Below are positions 24,860 through 37,473 of a stretch of DNA of 64,000 nt, one piece after another (the stretch's first letter is position 1; each line of letters begins with the position of its first letter). A program made the position numbers and the translations under genes. This DNA comes from Lingula anatina (lineage: Eukaryota; Brachiopoda; Lingulata; Lingulida; Lingulidae), in assembly GCF_001039355.2 (NCBI RefSeq), contig NW_019776057.1, positions 1 through 64,000 on the forward strand, read 5' to 3'. The notes beneath the pieces are model-generated. The model was not told the DNA's origin. It did no database searches and saw only the letters and a list, made by a program, of their open reading frames with translations.

Positions 24860-25424
24860 TTTTGTCCTGCTGGCTTCGGAAATGGCCAGAGTGCGTTCAT
24901 TTTAAGTACATCTGCTCATCTATTACCGATGCTTCAGGGGGCAGTGGGGATTTCAGACAATAATTTTTTTCTAAACCCGCTCTATATACGGGTCTTTGCC
25001 GTTTAAATACCTAGAACGTACCTTTTTTCAAATGGACAAAACAAGTTCCTCAACACAGTTTGAAGATAATGCCAAAATATTCCATATAGTTTCTGTGTTC
25101 TCATTTAATGTGTAGGCGACATTATTATAATTACTTAATTGTAGTGTCGCTGATCGAGTTTATTGCTTTATTATTATTATTGTTGTTTATTGATCGGTTT
25201 TTAGAGGACCCATACCTGCATATGAGAGAGGTACATGTATCTTGGATCACCATTGAGTTCAAAACCACCCCTTGTGGGCATAAAACCCTTAACTGATCAG
25301 ACGATTGATGAGTATCTATAGAAAGGAAAACACGCTATGGCTTTAGTTATTTACTTACTATCTAAGTAACTGGTTGGACCGCCTTTGCGGTCGTTTGGTC
25401 GGTAACAGAAACTTGGACTGGGTT

Positions 25425-25650
25425 CCGCTGCCTAGAATGATCCATCTGGATCGGTCTAACTCCCTGGGGAGTTTCTCTTAATTGCTATCAACTTAACCGA
25501 CTTAAACGTCTGTCACGCCTACTAAATCAGCTAGGGGGTAAAGGTAACTACCCCCTAACAGTTTTACTAGACATTTATGCCGGTTACGTTGATAGCAATT
25601 TAGTGAGACTCCCCCGGGGATATAGACTGATCCAAATACCTGTGGGAATG
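25425..25650. mobile_element. Foldback element, about 225 bp, copy 1
   Basis: The left part (cctggggagtttctcttaat.., from about 25465) pairs with the right part (..gatagcaatttagtgagac, to about 25620) as a long imperfect inverted repeat, with an inner hairpin around 'agggggtaaaggtaactacc'. Unit E, at about 58075, runs straight through this position, so the DNA was inserted in unit B. A related copy is at 46745-46957 at a different site. Confidence 0.65.
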
Positions 25651-26303
25651 GTCCCTTGGTGACAGCAGACGCGGACCATGGGTACTGTCCAGTTTGATAA
25701 AGACCTTTTAACGATTGTAGGGAGAAGGTTGGCGTTTGTGTTATTACTTACACAGTTGATGTTTTTCCTACTTTAAATATGCTTATCCCTACCCTCTACC
25801 AGGTCCACTGATTAATTTTTCACTGGATATTCACAGGTAATGCCTCTGGCTAAATATGGTCTTCAAAAAATCTTATTATATTACTATTAGTGGAGTTTAG
25901 AGGTGTATCTAACTTAAATGATAAATGCGAGTGAAATTCAAAGGAAAATACGTGTTGCTGCCGCTCGCGTGTAAGGACGCCCGATGTGTTTTATGATTTC
26001 GATTCTTATAAAAGAACTTAGGAATAGAAAGGTTCTTAGAAGGAAATGTTGATGAGTATACGTATGCTGTTATTGGTCTGATATGAACGCATTACGATGA
26101 CCTAAAAATATCCGTCCAATGACATGGCTCCTTGCAAAACCCATGACTTGACTGGGTTAACTATCTGCTGGCTGAGAGTAATACAGAAAGTACCGTTAAG
26201 GTGGAAAGATGGAGTCCAAGAAATGTCGTCGTGTTAATTTCCTATCTGAAATACGTTATTTTGCGGAGAGATGTGTTTGCTATTTAAAAAGGTAGGTTAG
26301 GTT

Positions 26304-26373
26304 TAATAATAATAAATGTAAATGTAAATAAGTGTTTTAATAAACTTATTTACATTTACATTTATTATTATTA
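26304..26373. repeat. Perfect 30-bp inverted repeat (hairpin) unique to unit B
   Basis: The arms 26304-26333 and 26344-26373 are exact reverse complements, separated by a 10-base loop (gttttaataa). Paralogous sites at about 48008 and 58716 read directly 'ggtaggt(t/a)agtcttg' with no insert. Confidence 0.9.
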
Positions 26374-26380
26374 GTCTTGC

Positions 26381-28750
26381 TATTTCAACACTCTGGCACA
26401 CCTTGTGCTGGAGTGCGCTAAAAAAGACATTCCCAAAAACCTTCTTGATACACAATCTTGAAGTCACAATCTTAATCAACTATGTAATTACAGCTCACTA
26501 GAAGAACCATCGGTGTTTTAGTGATTAGTTGTCAAAATATGAGATCTGACTCAAGGCCTTAACATTAAAAACAACTAAGTATTTTGAAAGGGAATTAGGT
26601 AATTGTTTGGGGGAGGGGGTAAATTTACATATTTACTGTGGGTTTGGGATGCACCAGTGTTTGAAAATAAGGGATAGCTGTTGTTTTTAACCTCATTAAC
26701 ATCGTCCACATTGTCAGCTCTTTGTGTGACATTGAAATGATTTCAATCATTATCCAGTGTTCAGTATAATCATAAAGCTTGGCAAAAGTTAAGAAGAGTG
26801 TTGGAAATGTTTGGAAAATCAAAGCGACCATGCTGCATACCTCATTTAGTCAGTTTTGTGGCCTGCACTTCATTCTTTTTTAATGAATCCGAAGACTGTC
26901 ACCGAAGGTGCATAGAAATAAAGACGTTTCATTAAACTTGAAAAAAGTCACCGGTACCAGCAAATTTTTTCTCGACAGACTAGAAAAATACTACGCATTT
27001 CAATTAATTGCGCAATTTCTGCCTACTGATGCATTTCACTGTCTCCGATGATTTGAATAAATAATGTCAATTAAGTGTGGCTGGGGAGTCACTATCTTAA
27101 TCAACTATATAATTACAGCTCAACAGAAGAACTATCAGTGCAATAGTGATTAGTTCTCAAAATATGAGGTCCGACTCAAGGCCTTAACATCACAAACAAC
27201 TCCGTATTTTAAAAGGGAATTAGAGAATTGATGGGGGAGGGGGTAAATTTGTTTGTACCTGTGGTTTGGGGATGCACCAGTGTTTGAAAATTAGGGACAG
27301 CTATTGTTTTAACCACAGGATTCCTCATCATAACAAAATGTGAAAAATCAACTAAATGTATAGTTAGTTTGCAGCAAATTTCTTTCCTGTTGATTGATTA
27401 TGAGATGAATCTGGATCTTTTTTGCTAACCAACAAACCACCACGTTTTATACTATTGAGTATTTTTGTGTGGTGAGTTGTCTTTCGATCGTGTGGCATCA
27501 CATCTTTTAATTTGAAGGATAAGCGCTTAATAAAAAGTTCATTCTTGGACATAAAATTCCATATGAAGAAAAGCGCTTTGAAAACTGTGTTAAAAGACAT
27601 CTTGTTAAGTTTTCCAAGGGCACTAAAAGAGGTGACAGAAGTAGGGAGCGCGAACCCTTCCGTGTTACACAAAATACAAATAAATGTTTGATTAAAATTC
27701 TTCTTTGCTGATGATACCAATTAACTGAGGTGTTGGTTTTAACGCATCACATTAACATTCAGCTCTTTGTGTGACATTGAAATGATTTCAATCATAATCC
27801 AGTGTTCAGTATAATCATAAAGCTTGGCAAAAGTTAAGAAGAGTGTTGGAAATGTATGGAAGGCGGCCATGCTGCATACCTCATTTAGTCAGTTTTGTGG
27901 CCTACACTTCATTCTTTTTTAATGAATACGAAGACTGTCATCGAAGGTGCATAAAAATAAAGACGTTTAATTAAACTTGAAAAAGTCACCGGTACCAGCA
28001 ACATTTTTCTTGACAGACAAGAAAAACACTACGCATTTCAATTATTTGCGCAGTTTCGATCTGCCTACTGATGCATTTTGCTGTCTCCGATGATATGAAT
28101 AAATAATGTCAATTAAGTGTGGTTAGAGAAGATCGACTTTCTTTCACTTCTAACTGCGTTGAGATATTACTGGAGTGAAGGTTAAATTTATAATGCCGTC
28201 TCTTATCCATAATCTAAATATCAATTTAGAATTTGAGAATCGGGTGTGTCCTCTCCATCGACACAGTGAAGATGTTATATTTTCAAGTATTTCAGAAAAA
28301 CCCCATAATCAGCCCATTGTTACATGGACGTTTGATAAACATGTATAAAAAATGGCATTATCGATTTCTGAAACAACTGTAATGTCCCCCGTAATCTTAA
28401 AGGCATGGAAGAGTTTATGGTAACCCTACTTGAATATTATAGTCTGAACATTAACGGGGTTTCACCTGGGAAATTTGGCCATTTGTGTTACCGATCACAA
28501 TTGCACATCGTTTAGTAACATTTAAAATTGGTAGCTGCCAAAAAGCTTTAGATGGTAAAATAAAGGCAACGGTGACACAACTGGACTTTGAAAATGTTGG
28601 TCTGGTAATTTGAGAGATATGAAATCGACATTGTTTTCAAGCAGAATTTATAAAAAACGCTCTCAACACATGATTAAAATGACGATTTTCTGTAAACGGC
28701 TGGCCTCTTTTGGAAAAGATTCAAAAAGAGACGAGGCACAGTTGTGACAA
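26381..28750. repeat. Upstream region of VWD unit B with an internal duplication
   Basis: Paralogous to 1-2270. Within it, about 26470-27075 is repeated at about 27095-28110: each half carries 'aatcaactat.taattacagct', the 'agcttggcaaaagttaagaag' block and the 'gataccg.ac cagca' block. Units A, D and E have it once. The protein-like block is broken by stops in both halves. Confidence 0.6.
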
Positions 28751-28755
28751 TTAAG

Positions 28756-28854
28756 ACGCATGCGCACGCTTTGTGTGCCACCGTGGCGAAGGCGGTCTTT
28801 ACGCCCACTTACAAATGAATATATAAGATGGGTGGAGAAGAGAAAACATCAGTT
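28756..28854 (+). promoter_or_regulatory. Core promoter of VWD copy B
   Basis: ACGCATGCGC at 28756-28765, TATATAAG at 28820-28827 and TCAGTT at 28849-28854 (A at 28851), with the ATG at 28905. Spacing is identical to copy A, so promoter architecture is intact although the gene downstream is interrupted. Confidence 0.72.
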
Positions 28855-28904
28855 GCTGTGCACCTCTCCTTGAACACCAGTGCCAGAAAGACTCCAGCTT
28901 GAAG

Positions 28905-31900
28905 ATGACAGGAGACAAAAACGTGATCGTGCTAATGTTCCTTGCTGTGGCAATGGTAGCTTTTGTTTCTGTCCAGGCTCAGCTTACCCCGGAAGAACAG
29001 AACATATCAATTGCATTTAATGACATGTGGAACTCACTGACACCCGCAGAGCAAGACAACTATGGGGACTGTTTCTTTCCCACTAAACATCTGCCATGTT
29101 ACTGTAAGTAATGATTTTACCAGTTTTGTCATCACCATTGAAAAAAGCATTCAGTTAAATATATAAAATTCAGAGAAGAAGCAAATAATATTAACTTTTC
29201 AGGCAAAGGTCGCCCTACAAATATGTTGCTCTTATCAGCCAGACACCCATCACAAAAAGATTTCAGAGGACTTTGGCTTTGAAGGTGTCAGAGACAGTGA
29301 CCACTTTAGAAATTTACGATTTTAAAAATGATATTACCCTTTCTTACAGTTAAACATGAAACCCTGGATTTAAAACTTTAACTAATTCTATGAAAACTAC
29401 CGGTAACTGTGACAATTGAGAGGTACTAGTCGGGGCTGATTGGTGGGGATAAGACCAAAACTAAACATATTTAGCAACGATCAATGATCATAAAACTTTG
29501 CATCATAAATGTTTTTTTTCTTTTATTACCTTATATTTATAACTTTTGAAAAAAGGGTTTAAAATGTAGTGTTCCCATTAATATCAGTTAATTCCTAATG
29601 TACAATGTAGGTTCCTAATGTAGGTGAAATGCTACCTAAATTCACCTTTTTGCTTCAAAATTAAAAATATAATTGGTGGAATTCCCCTAAACCCCCATCG
29701 CGGAAAGGGGGGGGGGGGGCGACCTTGAGTTGGTAAAATATTTTCAATTGCAAGCAGAAAAAAAAATACTTTCATGTAATGCACGCTATCAAGAAAGGAA
29801 ATTATGGATGAAAAAATACAATAAGTATATTTTATTTCTATTCTTATTTTTTAGGGTTAAGAAAGATAAAATGTAAAATGATCATCAGATATTCCAAGTT
29901 ATATTAATTATGATAAATTAATAGATGTACAGTATATTGTGGTGGCCAATACTTTATATAGAGAAGGGTCGTAACCAGACCTTTAAAAATTGTACGCACA
30001 GATTTTTAATATTCCCAGCAAAATGTAGACTAACGCAAGAGATGAAGGACAGCGTAATTACAGCATATGTAACATTGCAGCTTAATTTCCATTAATAATA
30101 AAATCATCATTTAGTCAGAAATATTCTCGCAATTAAAAAAGTTTCAATATTCTTATTACCCAGAACGGTATATTTATTTAAAAGGAGGCTAGCTTCGCGT
30201 ATGTGGACCCCCCTTCGAATAATCCTGAATCCACCTCTGAGTTGAACTAACATACGGTTTCATTCACCTTACATGTGGATGCATGGCTCCCCAAAACAAC
30301 CAATTGTACGACACGACAGAGCTCTTGATACATCTAAGTTTAATTATTTGTTTGTAAAAATTGCCCATGTCACTCTGTTAGTTTGGAGGGGTAAGCTGGG
30401 TCAAGTCCTTGTCAAAATTATTTGAAGCTTTGCAGGAAAAATTCTTCCTTTGTTTCTCTAGCTCCTTCTTAAACCTGGTGTCCAGATTTTATCTAGTGCC
30501 CCAGGGTTGCGGGAGCTGCTCTTTGAAAATAACATTCAGGCAGATTTTTACCTGAGATAATATCGCCAGCGAGAATGCGTTCGATATTCTCAAGAAAGAG
30601 GGTACAGAAGAGTTGAGGGCCACTAAACCCTCCAATTAAGAGGTAAAGGAAGTTCCAGTTAGATGGACGATTAAGATAGGACTTGTTAAGGTTACAGGCA
30701 TTGTTTACCTCAGTTTGCGAGACGAGGGGGGGTGGGGGGGGGGAGTCAGAACAACTGTGCCTATACAATTGATACAGAGGATTTGTAGGCCTACATACAG
30801 GTGACTTTAATAAGCAGAGGATTTTCTTTTACATTCCGTGAAAAATACACTAAATTTATATAAAATAATATCATGGTTGGCCAAAAAATTGTACGCACAG
30901 TGCATCCGTGCTTATACCTAGTTACGCCCATGTAGAGACCCATGCTATGGAGACCCTCTACACATAGGGGTGGCTTGACCCACCCCTTTTCTAATGGGCA
31001 TGAAAGTACATACTTTACAACTAAAACTGTTGTGTAAACACCCACTTTTACGCCTATTTTTGCATAAAAAGTAAAATAAATGGCTCCGTCACACACACCC
31101 TAGTTTTGCTACTTATGACTTTAACTTCTACACCAGCACTATTCGTGATCTCACTGTATTTTTTGCCAAAATGCTATTAATGGCTTATGTTGTCAAGGAG
31201 ACCAGTGAAAACATATTGACTTGGTAAATAGTCCAAACGAGACCACCAGCCTATAATTAATTACCAGACGTTTACCAGATAAAGCAACCTAGCCACTATA
31301 CTGATGAGCATCTGCTAGATGGCCAGTTTGAAATCAGCGTAGGCGAGGATGCACCTGAGCCCCAGACCAAATCTAGTCCTATGCCTAAGAAGCCCAGACC
31401 CCATCTTAATTAGGTCCTGGCTGGGTCCACTTGCATTCATCTTATAACTCCTTTTTACACCAAAAGACATGTTTCATGAGAAAAATCATTTATGTAATAT
31501 ATATGCTGAAACAAGTTGCTCTGATACATTAGAGTACGTGCAACAGGCAAATCTGGTTACCCCCCTCCCCCCAACACACACACGTATAGCTCATTAAAAA
31601 TACTAAGTAACGATGCCTCACACCAAATAATATTTTTCTCACGCAACAAACATATGCATGAACTTTATAATAGCAAATCATTTTGGACATTTGACGATTG
31701 GGCACTTTGCCAATGGTTGCCAGCACTCATCCTTTAGAGCAATTGGGGTTGGGCAATCAATGATCTTGATTGTTTCTTAATTTAGTGCAACTGCGTGTTA
31801 TGTTGTCCCAAGGGGGTGGGTATTTCTTTATTCTGTTACATTGCCATTTCTGCTAGCTCCTCCTAGAAAATTAGAGTTCAGAAGTTCACACTTTGGGGAT

Positions 31901-33428
31901 TGATAGACTGTCATCAGGTAGCATTTCAGCGCAACTGGGCGTCCTGCTGTCCTTTGGGGGTGGCTGATTATGAATTGTTTTCACGTTGTAATTTCTGTTG
32001 ACTCCTTCTAGACCATTAGAGTGAGGAAGCTGAAACTTTTTGAGATTGACAGGCTTAACATTGGGAACGTGCATGGGCATTGCGGAACTTTAGTGTGTTT
32101 GGAAATTGGGCTGTCTTTGCGGGAGGATATGATCATATTTTTTTACATTGTAATTTCTGCTTTTTCCTCCTTGGCCATTGGAGTGTGAGAGAACAACCAT
32201 TGGGCATTGGTAGAAACAAACTAACAATGCTATTGTCGGATTTCGATATAACATCCCGTCTTAGTCAGAATTAGTCTAAAGTAGAAAAGTTTGTATAAAT
32301 TCTCTGAGCGTTTTTCTAATTAGTCATTTTATGAAAGGTTCCATATCAGTTAACTGCCAATGAATGTATATCACACAAATGCACCGTAACCAAATGTTCT
32401 CTGCTGGATACTTATCCCCTTACTTATCCATTTCAGTGTTTGGCATTTGTTATTGCCATGCCCACGGCGACATCCGCTATATGACTTGCGATAAAAGGGA
32501 ATTCAGGTACAACACCAGTCCTAATTATATCGGCTTTATGGCAATGCCTCATTTACTAGGCCAACGTAGATGTAGTATGTGGTATGTGTTGACAAGACAC
32601 GAATTCTTCAATGGAGGCCCGAAGACCCGATTGCAAGCTGTGAAATTTGGCTGCTGGGGGAGCAGCGTTATCGTCAGTTACAAGAACAGGTTCGCAGGAA
32701 TGTACACTTTGGAAGTGAGTGATATATATAACTGGTAACTGTAGAGTATGTACCAACTTATTTTAATGTTTTTGGTTGTTGCATAACGTTCACATGATCT
32801 AACTAGTTTCAAGGTATTGATTCGTCTGCTAAGATTTATTCTCGTTTCATTACAGAAAAGGCATATCGTTCGAATTTTCGTGTGGTTTTTTATTGCTTAT
32901 TTGTCAAAACTTCTTACTACGTATCTCTACTATAATTTACATTATTAGGGCCTATTTCAAAATTTCAAATATAATCTTTGCTTTAAAAAATTATAATTTA
33001 AAATGTTACCATATACCCTGTAAATGTGCTTGTACTGTCTATCCGGGGACTTAAGAGAAACGATTAACACTTGTACAAAGTTATATGGAAAACGGACAAC
33101 GGTTCCTCGCGGACTACTTTTCCATGCTGCGCACGCAGATTTTTTTTTAAATATCCTCATGTTTTAAGATTCTATAAATAATGTCTTATCAAAGCTTTCA
33201 TTATTATTTTTGTGCTTTTTAATAATAACAGGTAGACGACGGCCCTGGAATACCCGTAATCTTAAGGACAGACATTACCGCACCAGCATTTCTGTTTGCA
33301 GGGACATACTTTCGCATTACGGTTGTGTGGCTAAATGCCCACATACCAGGGTATTACCTGTCTATTGAATGCATATTCTTCAAGATCAAGCTCTATATTT
33401 CCCGTCACTGTATATTTTGTGTTAATTA
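28905..33428 (+). pseudogene. VWD copy B, exon 3 cut by a retrotransposon block
   Basis: Exon 1 is 28905-29103 (signal peptide, LTPEEQNISIAFNDMWNSL) and exon 2 is 32437-32714, one codon shorter than in A (MPHLLGQRRC instead of the usual MPRLKIGLPRC). Exon 3 starts at 33232 and follows the family to about 33412 (YISRHC), then runs into foreign sequence and a stop at 33426-33428. The local product would lack the second half of exon 3, including the ICGDWN motif. Splice sites of exons 1 and 2 and the promoter are intact. Since exon 2 ends in phase 0 and exon 3 of copy C (41121) begins in phase 0, skipping the broken exon 3 could give a complete protein of about 273 aa. That is a hypothesis. Confidence 0.72.
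29104..32436 (+). other. Intron 1 of VWD copy B
   Basis: 3.3 kb, partly alignable with intron 1 of A and E. The section from about 29700 to 31800 has no counterpart I can identify. It includes a G run (29708-29720) and two direct occurrences of 'aattgtacgcacag' (about 29989 and 30887). No gene was recognised. Confidence 0.45.
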
Positions 33429-36387
33429 AACAAAAATGGAGAAAACTAAAAAATATTAGACCTTACAAACATTTAAAACAATCATTTGGCTTGCCACAGA
33501 TATATGTAGAATTCAGATAAGACCCCGCGTGGGCGAGCCACGCCCACTTATAATACCCCTCCCCCCAAAGTCCAATTTTGACACTACCATCTTTAATTGC
33601 ATATATCTCCATCTTCACAGGGTTTACAGCTATAAAACTGCATGAATATTTTAGGCACATATGGATAACTCCAAATCAAGTTTCAAAAGTTACTGTTGTA
33701 TTAAAACAGGTACTGAAAAATACCCCCAAAGTTGGCTATTTTTAAGGCAAAAAATCGTGGTGTATTCATTCAAGTCTATGTAGACAATGGGTTTGATTAA
33801 TTTATTACATCTTGGAAAAGGCTGCTAAATCATCCTTGCGTATTAAGAAGCGAACTGAAAATAAGCCTAAAAAAAGACCTAATAGAATGAGAAAACAGCC
33901 GTGGTTTGACGGCACTTGTGCTGAAATACGACGAAATGTAAAATACCTAGGCAAACTTCTTCAAAATAACCCCAAAAATAACTTCATTTCATGCACATAC
34001 CATGAAGTTGCAAAAAAGTATAAACAAGTAATTAAGCAAAAGAAACATAACCACAAAAATGCACTCTTAAATGACCTGTTAAATCTTGAGGAAAAAAACC
34101 CCAAGGCATTTTGGCAAACCCTTAAAAAACTAAACCATGATAAAGAGCAGCAAAACTTAATTAGTCCAGATACATGGTTTAGCCACTTCTACCATTTGTG
34201 TGGGATCCCTCCTGAAGGTGACCATGCCTTAGATAATGAAATTAAATCTTATGAAAGCCTACCAGGTGAAGCAGTACTTGACAAACCTATTACAGTGAAA
34301 GAGGTTAAAAATGCCATTAAATATCTAAAAAATGGGAAATCACCTGGGGAAGACAAGGTGAGAAACGAAATGTTGAAAGCAGGAGTACAGTATTTTGCAG
34401 TTGTGCTCACAAAACTCTTTAACATGGTGCTAAATACATCTGAAATCCCTGAATCTTGGAACCTAGGAATAATAATCCCGCTTTTTAAATCAGGAGAACA
34501 TATGAACCCTGAAAACTATAGAGGCCTCTGCATAACTAGTTGCTTAGGGAAATTATTTAATTCAGTTTTAGCACACAGGCTCATCCAACATATTAACAAT
34601 GAAAACAAATTAAGTGAAGAACAAGCAGGCTTCAGGCCAGGTTATAGAACAACAGATCATATCTTTACTTTGAAATCAATAGTCAACAGGTATCTAAATC
34701 AAAACAAAAAGCTATATGCCTGTTTCATTGACATGAGAAAAGCCTTTGATTCAGTATGGCACAAGGGACTATTACTGAAATTGCTTAAACTCGGGATTAG
34801 GGGGAAATTCTACCGTGTCATAAAAAGCATGTATAGTAACACCAGATTAGGCATCTCGGTAGGTTTAGGCTACACTACCCCATTTCTATCAAGATTAGGA
34901 ATCCGCCAAGGGGATAATCTTAGTCCCACTCTCTTTAATTTATACATGGATGACATCAAGGAGGCTTTCCTCTCTTGTAACCAGCCCGGTGCAATTAACG
35001 GACTGAATCACATCTTGTATGCTGACGACCTTGTCCTAATATCGGCATCTAAAGATGGTCTACAAAATAAACTAATGGCACTGCAAGCTTACTGTAAAAA
35101 GTGGAAACTAAACATAAATGAAAAAAAGTCCAAGATCATGATATTTAATAAAAAAGGAAAATTAGACTCTGCAACAACATTTACAATAAATAATATAGCC
35201 ATTGAATCAGTAAAAGAGTACAATTATCTGGGATTAACCTTTACAAATACAGGTTCAATGAAAAAAGCAATTGAAAATTTAAAGAAAAAGGCTCTAAAAG
35301 CAACTTTTGCTCTTAAAGCAGCCCTGTCCTCAAACAAGATAACATCTCCCACACTCAACTTAAAACTTTTTGACAAAACCATCAAGCCCATCTTACTATA
35401 TGGGTGTGAAGTTTGGTCTGAAGAAATATTTAAGGAAAAACAAATGTCACTTACAAAACTAAATAAATTTCCTTTTGAACAACTACATCTAAAAATGTGC
35501 AAATGGGCACTAGGTGTACGAAAAAATGCTATGAACAATGCCTGTAGAGCTGAATTTGGAAGATTTCCACTCTATTCTGATATTGCAAAACAGACACAGA
35601 GATACAGCGCCAGACTGAAAGAGCTACCTTCCAACAGATTGGTCAAAAACATTTATGAACAGGAGCAAAAAGAAAAAGGACCCTGTTGGTCTGAATCAAT
35701 AAGAACATTTATACAGTGTTGGGGTCTGGGCCATAAAACTGATACACAAACACTAAATAACTTTGAAAACCTAAGAGATGCTATCAACAATAAAATTGAG
35801 GAACTATTTTGGAAAGACCTGGAAAGTGATAACTACAGTAAACTCAGGACATACAGATTACTTAAAAAAACCTACACCCCTGAAAAATATCTGTCAATGA
35901 AAGTCACCCCATCAGAAATGAAGACTATTGCAAAAATGCGGATTAGTGACCACAAATTAGAAATTGAACGTGGCCGCTATACGTCCCCTAAAACCCCTAC
36001 TGAAAATCGCAAGTGCCCTCACTGTAATGAAATTGAAACGGAGATCCACTTTTTACTGAAATGTGAAGAACATAGTGACAGAAGAATTAGATTAATGATA
36101 CCTCCTGAGCAGAAAACAGATCATGAAAAAATTCAGTGGCTGCTCAGTCCAAAAAGTGAATCGTGTTTGAGAACATTATATCTTTATATAACTGAAAGTT
36201 TGAAAAAACGACACACCCATCAATAGCAATAGTCGTTTTATTCTGTGCTGCTTCCCAGTAATCATTCCATAAGTATTGTATAGATTTGTATAATTTGTTG
36301 CTAAGATTGTTATGACTAGTGTAGAGAGCCTGTAAAATGTAATATGTATGCATTTTAGTGCTCAATAAAGATTATTATATTATATAC
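33413..36387 (+). mobile_element. 5'-truncated LINE inserted in exon 3 of VWD copy B
   Basis: VWD similarity stops at about 33412. Non-coding sequence to 33796 leads into a long RT ORF ending at 36226, then a 3' UTR with AATAAA and an ATTAT-rich tail near 36362-36387. No endonuclease domain precedes the RT, so the element is truncated at its 5' side. The expected continuation of VWD exon 3 is not found after the tail, so the junction involved more than a simple insertion. No target duplication could be identified. Confidence 0.75.
33797..36226 (+). CDS. Non-LTR reverse transcriptase ORF, uninterrupted, endonuclease missing
   Basis: Open from just after a stop at 33794-33796 to TAG at 36224-36226, about 809 codons; the first ATG is only at 33887, so the true N-terminus is lost. 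Counting residues from 33812: linker with PWFDGTCAEIRR, RT finger NGKSPGEDK (about 173), GFRPGYRTTDHIF, catalytic D307 in CFIDMRKAFDSVW, IRQGDNLSPTLFNLYMDDI, and YADD at 403-406. A thumb/C-terminal region with LYGCEVW and ALGVRKNAMNNACRAEFGR follows, then a CCHC-type knuckle C735-C738-H746-C751. This is the organisation of jockey/CR1-like LINEs; the exact clade is not determined. All RT catalytic aspartates are present, suggesting recent insertion. The protein would reverse-transcribe its own RNA. Confidence 0.85.
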   Translation, partial: LIYYILEKAAKSSLRIKKRTENKPKKRPNRMRKQPWFDGTCAEIRRNVKYLGKLLQNNPKNNFISCTYHEVAKKYKQVIKQKKHNHKNALLNDLLNLEEKNPKAFWQTLKKLNHDKEQQNLISPDTWFSHFYHLCGIPPEGDHALDNEIKSYESLPGEAVLDKPITVKEVKNAIKYLKNGKSPGEDKVRNEMLKAGVQYFAVVLTKLFNMVLNTSEIPESWNLGIIIPLFKSGEHMNPENYRGLCITSCLGKLFNSVLAHRLIQHINNENKLSEEQAGFRPGYRTTDHIFTLKSIVNRYLNQNKKLYACFIDMRKAFDSVWHKGLLLKLLKLGIRGKFYRVIKSMYSNTRLGISVGLGYTTPFLSRLGIRQGDNLSPTLFNLYMDDIKEAFLSCNQPGAINGLNHILYADDLVLISASKDGLQNKLMALQAYCKKWKLNINEKKSKIMIFNKKGKLDSATTFTINNIAIESVKEYNYLGLTFTNTGSMKKAIENLKKKALKATFALKAALSSNKITSPTLNLKLFDKTIKPILLYGCEVWSEEIFKEKQMSLTKLNKFPFEQLHLKMCKWALGVRKNAMNNACRAEFGRFPLYSDIAKQTQRYSARLKELPSNRLVKNIYEQEQKEKGPCWSESIRTFIQCWGLGHKTDTQTLNNFENLRDAINNKIEELFWKDLESDNYSKLRTYRLLKKTYTPEKYLSMKVTPSEMKTIAKMRISDHKLEIERGRYTSPKTPTENRKCPHCNEIETEIHFLLKCEEHSDRRIRLMIPPEQKTDHEKIQWLLSPKSESCLRTLYLYITESLKKRHTHQ

Positions 36388-37434
36388 CATTTTGCTCTAC
36401 AATGATGTTACTAAATTAATAGGGCTGGTGAGCATGGAAAGTGGATGTGTACTAATGAATATCAGGTCAGTGGGTCATAGGTCAAGGTCACTGGGCTTCA
36501 TTTTTGTAAATTGCTATATATGGACTTTTTAATTTGCATGGACAAATAGTTTAGAGGAAATAAACCTTAGATTCTGTTACTTTGGATAGGCACTGGCAAT
36601 TAACTTTAGAGTTTACATGATAATTTTAATATTTAAAAAAAAATATCATCAATCTGGTGAATACAAATTAAAATCATAGTTTAATAACGAATTTCTTTTT
36701 GGTGCAATATTTATCATATAGCAGATCAGAATGTGCCATAGTATTTATGAGAGCAAAGCCAGAAAAGATCTTTTTAATTTTCAAGAGTCTTTTTTTTTAT
36801 CCACACCACTTTTTGGTAACTATTTATAAGCATACAGTAACTAAAAAATTATTCAAATTAGTTTATTGTTGTCTCAGATGAATAATTACAATATATATAT
36901 ATATCACAAAATTATAATACAGCAATACATGCAAAGCAGTGCAACATTAGTTGTGATCATTACAATCTATATCATAATGTAGCAAAACAAGATAAGTTTC
37001 TATTCAAAAAGCAAAACTAACACAACTGCAAAATATATCCTGGTGTTACGAAACATCTTTGCAGTTTTATATCAAACATTACAGCTCATAACATTAAAGT
37101 TTTTTATACATTCAAAAATAACTGATTTGTCCTTCCTGAATAGCCTGTAACCCTCCTTATTGACATTTCATTCTCATCCTCGTGCTCACAAATGTTAGGT
37201 CCTTCTGGCCTGTTTTTTGTGCCTTTCTAAACTCCTTCAGTAAAAACTCCTGTAATTTATTTGAATATAGTTTCAAAGGTTTAGATTTAAAGCTCATCCA
37301 TTGTGTAACTCAGTAAGATATTCAAGAGTTTTCTCACAGCTGATATGCTTGAAGTTTTTCTTCAGTAAGGTTGTTGGCCCACTAGACTTTAAGTTGATCA
37401 AAAGCTGTTTTTTTGGCACATTTCATAACTGTGG

Positions 37435-37473
<39 letters not shown>

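Larger units (their letters stand above)
22379..26380. repeat. Intergenic spacer of VWD unit B
   Basis: Paralogous to 44180-48015 (unit D) and about 56300-58725 (unit E). Shared landmarks include 'acaccggtatgaagatgcctg' near 23655/44315/56638 and 'gctgatttatacacaacgaa'. Differences between the three are mostly insertions, listed separately. No gene was recognised. Microsatellites are CA (23855-23890), ATTT (24757-24810) and ATT (24810-24857). Confidence 0.7.

Noticed and set aside
24662-25006. Frames with Leu or Tyr runs
   Set aside because: They are translations of ATT/ATTT microsatellites.
30493-30768. 91-codon minus-strand frame in intron 1 of copy B
   Set aside because: Proline run comes from a G-rich tract; no recognisable domain or splice context.
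35224-35538. Minus-strand frame in the LINE
   Set aside because: Shadow of the reverse transcriptase ORF.
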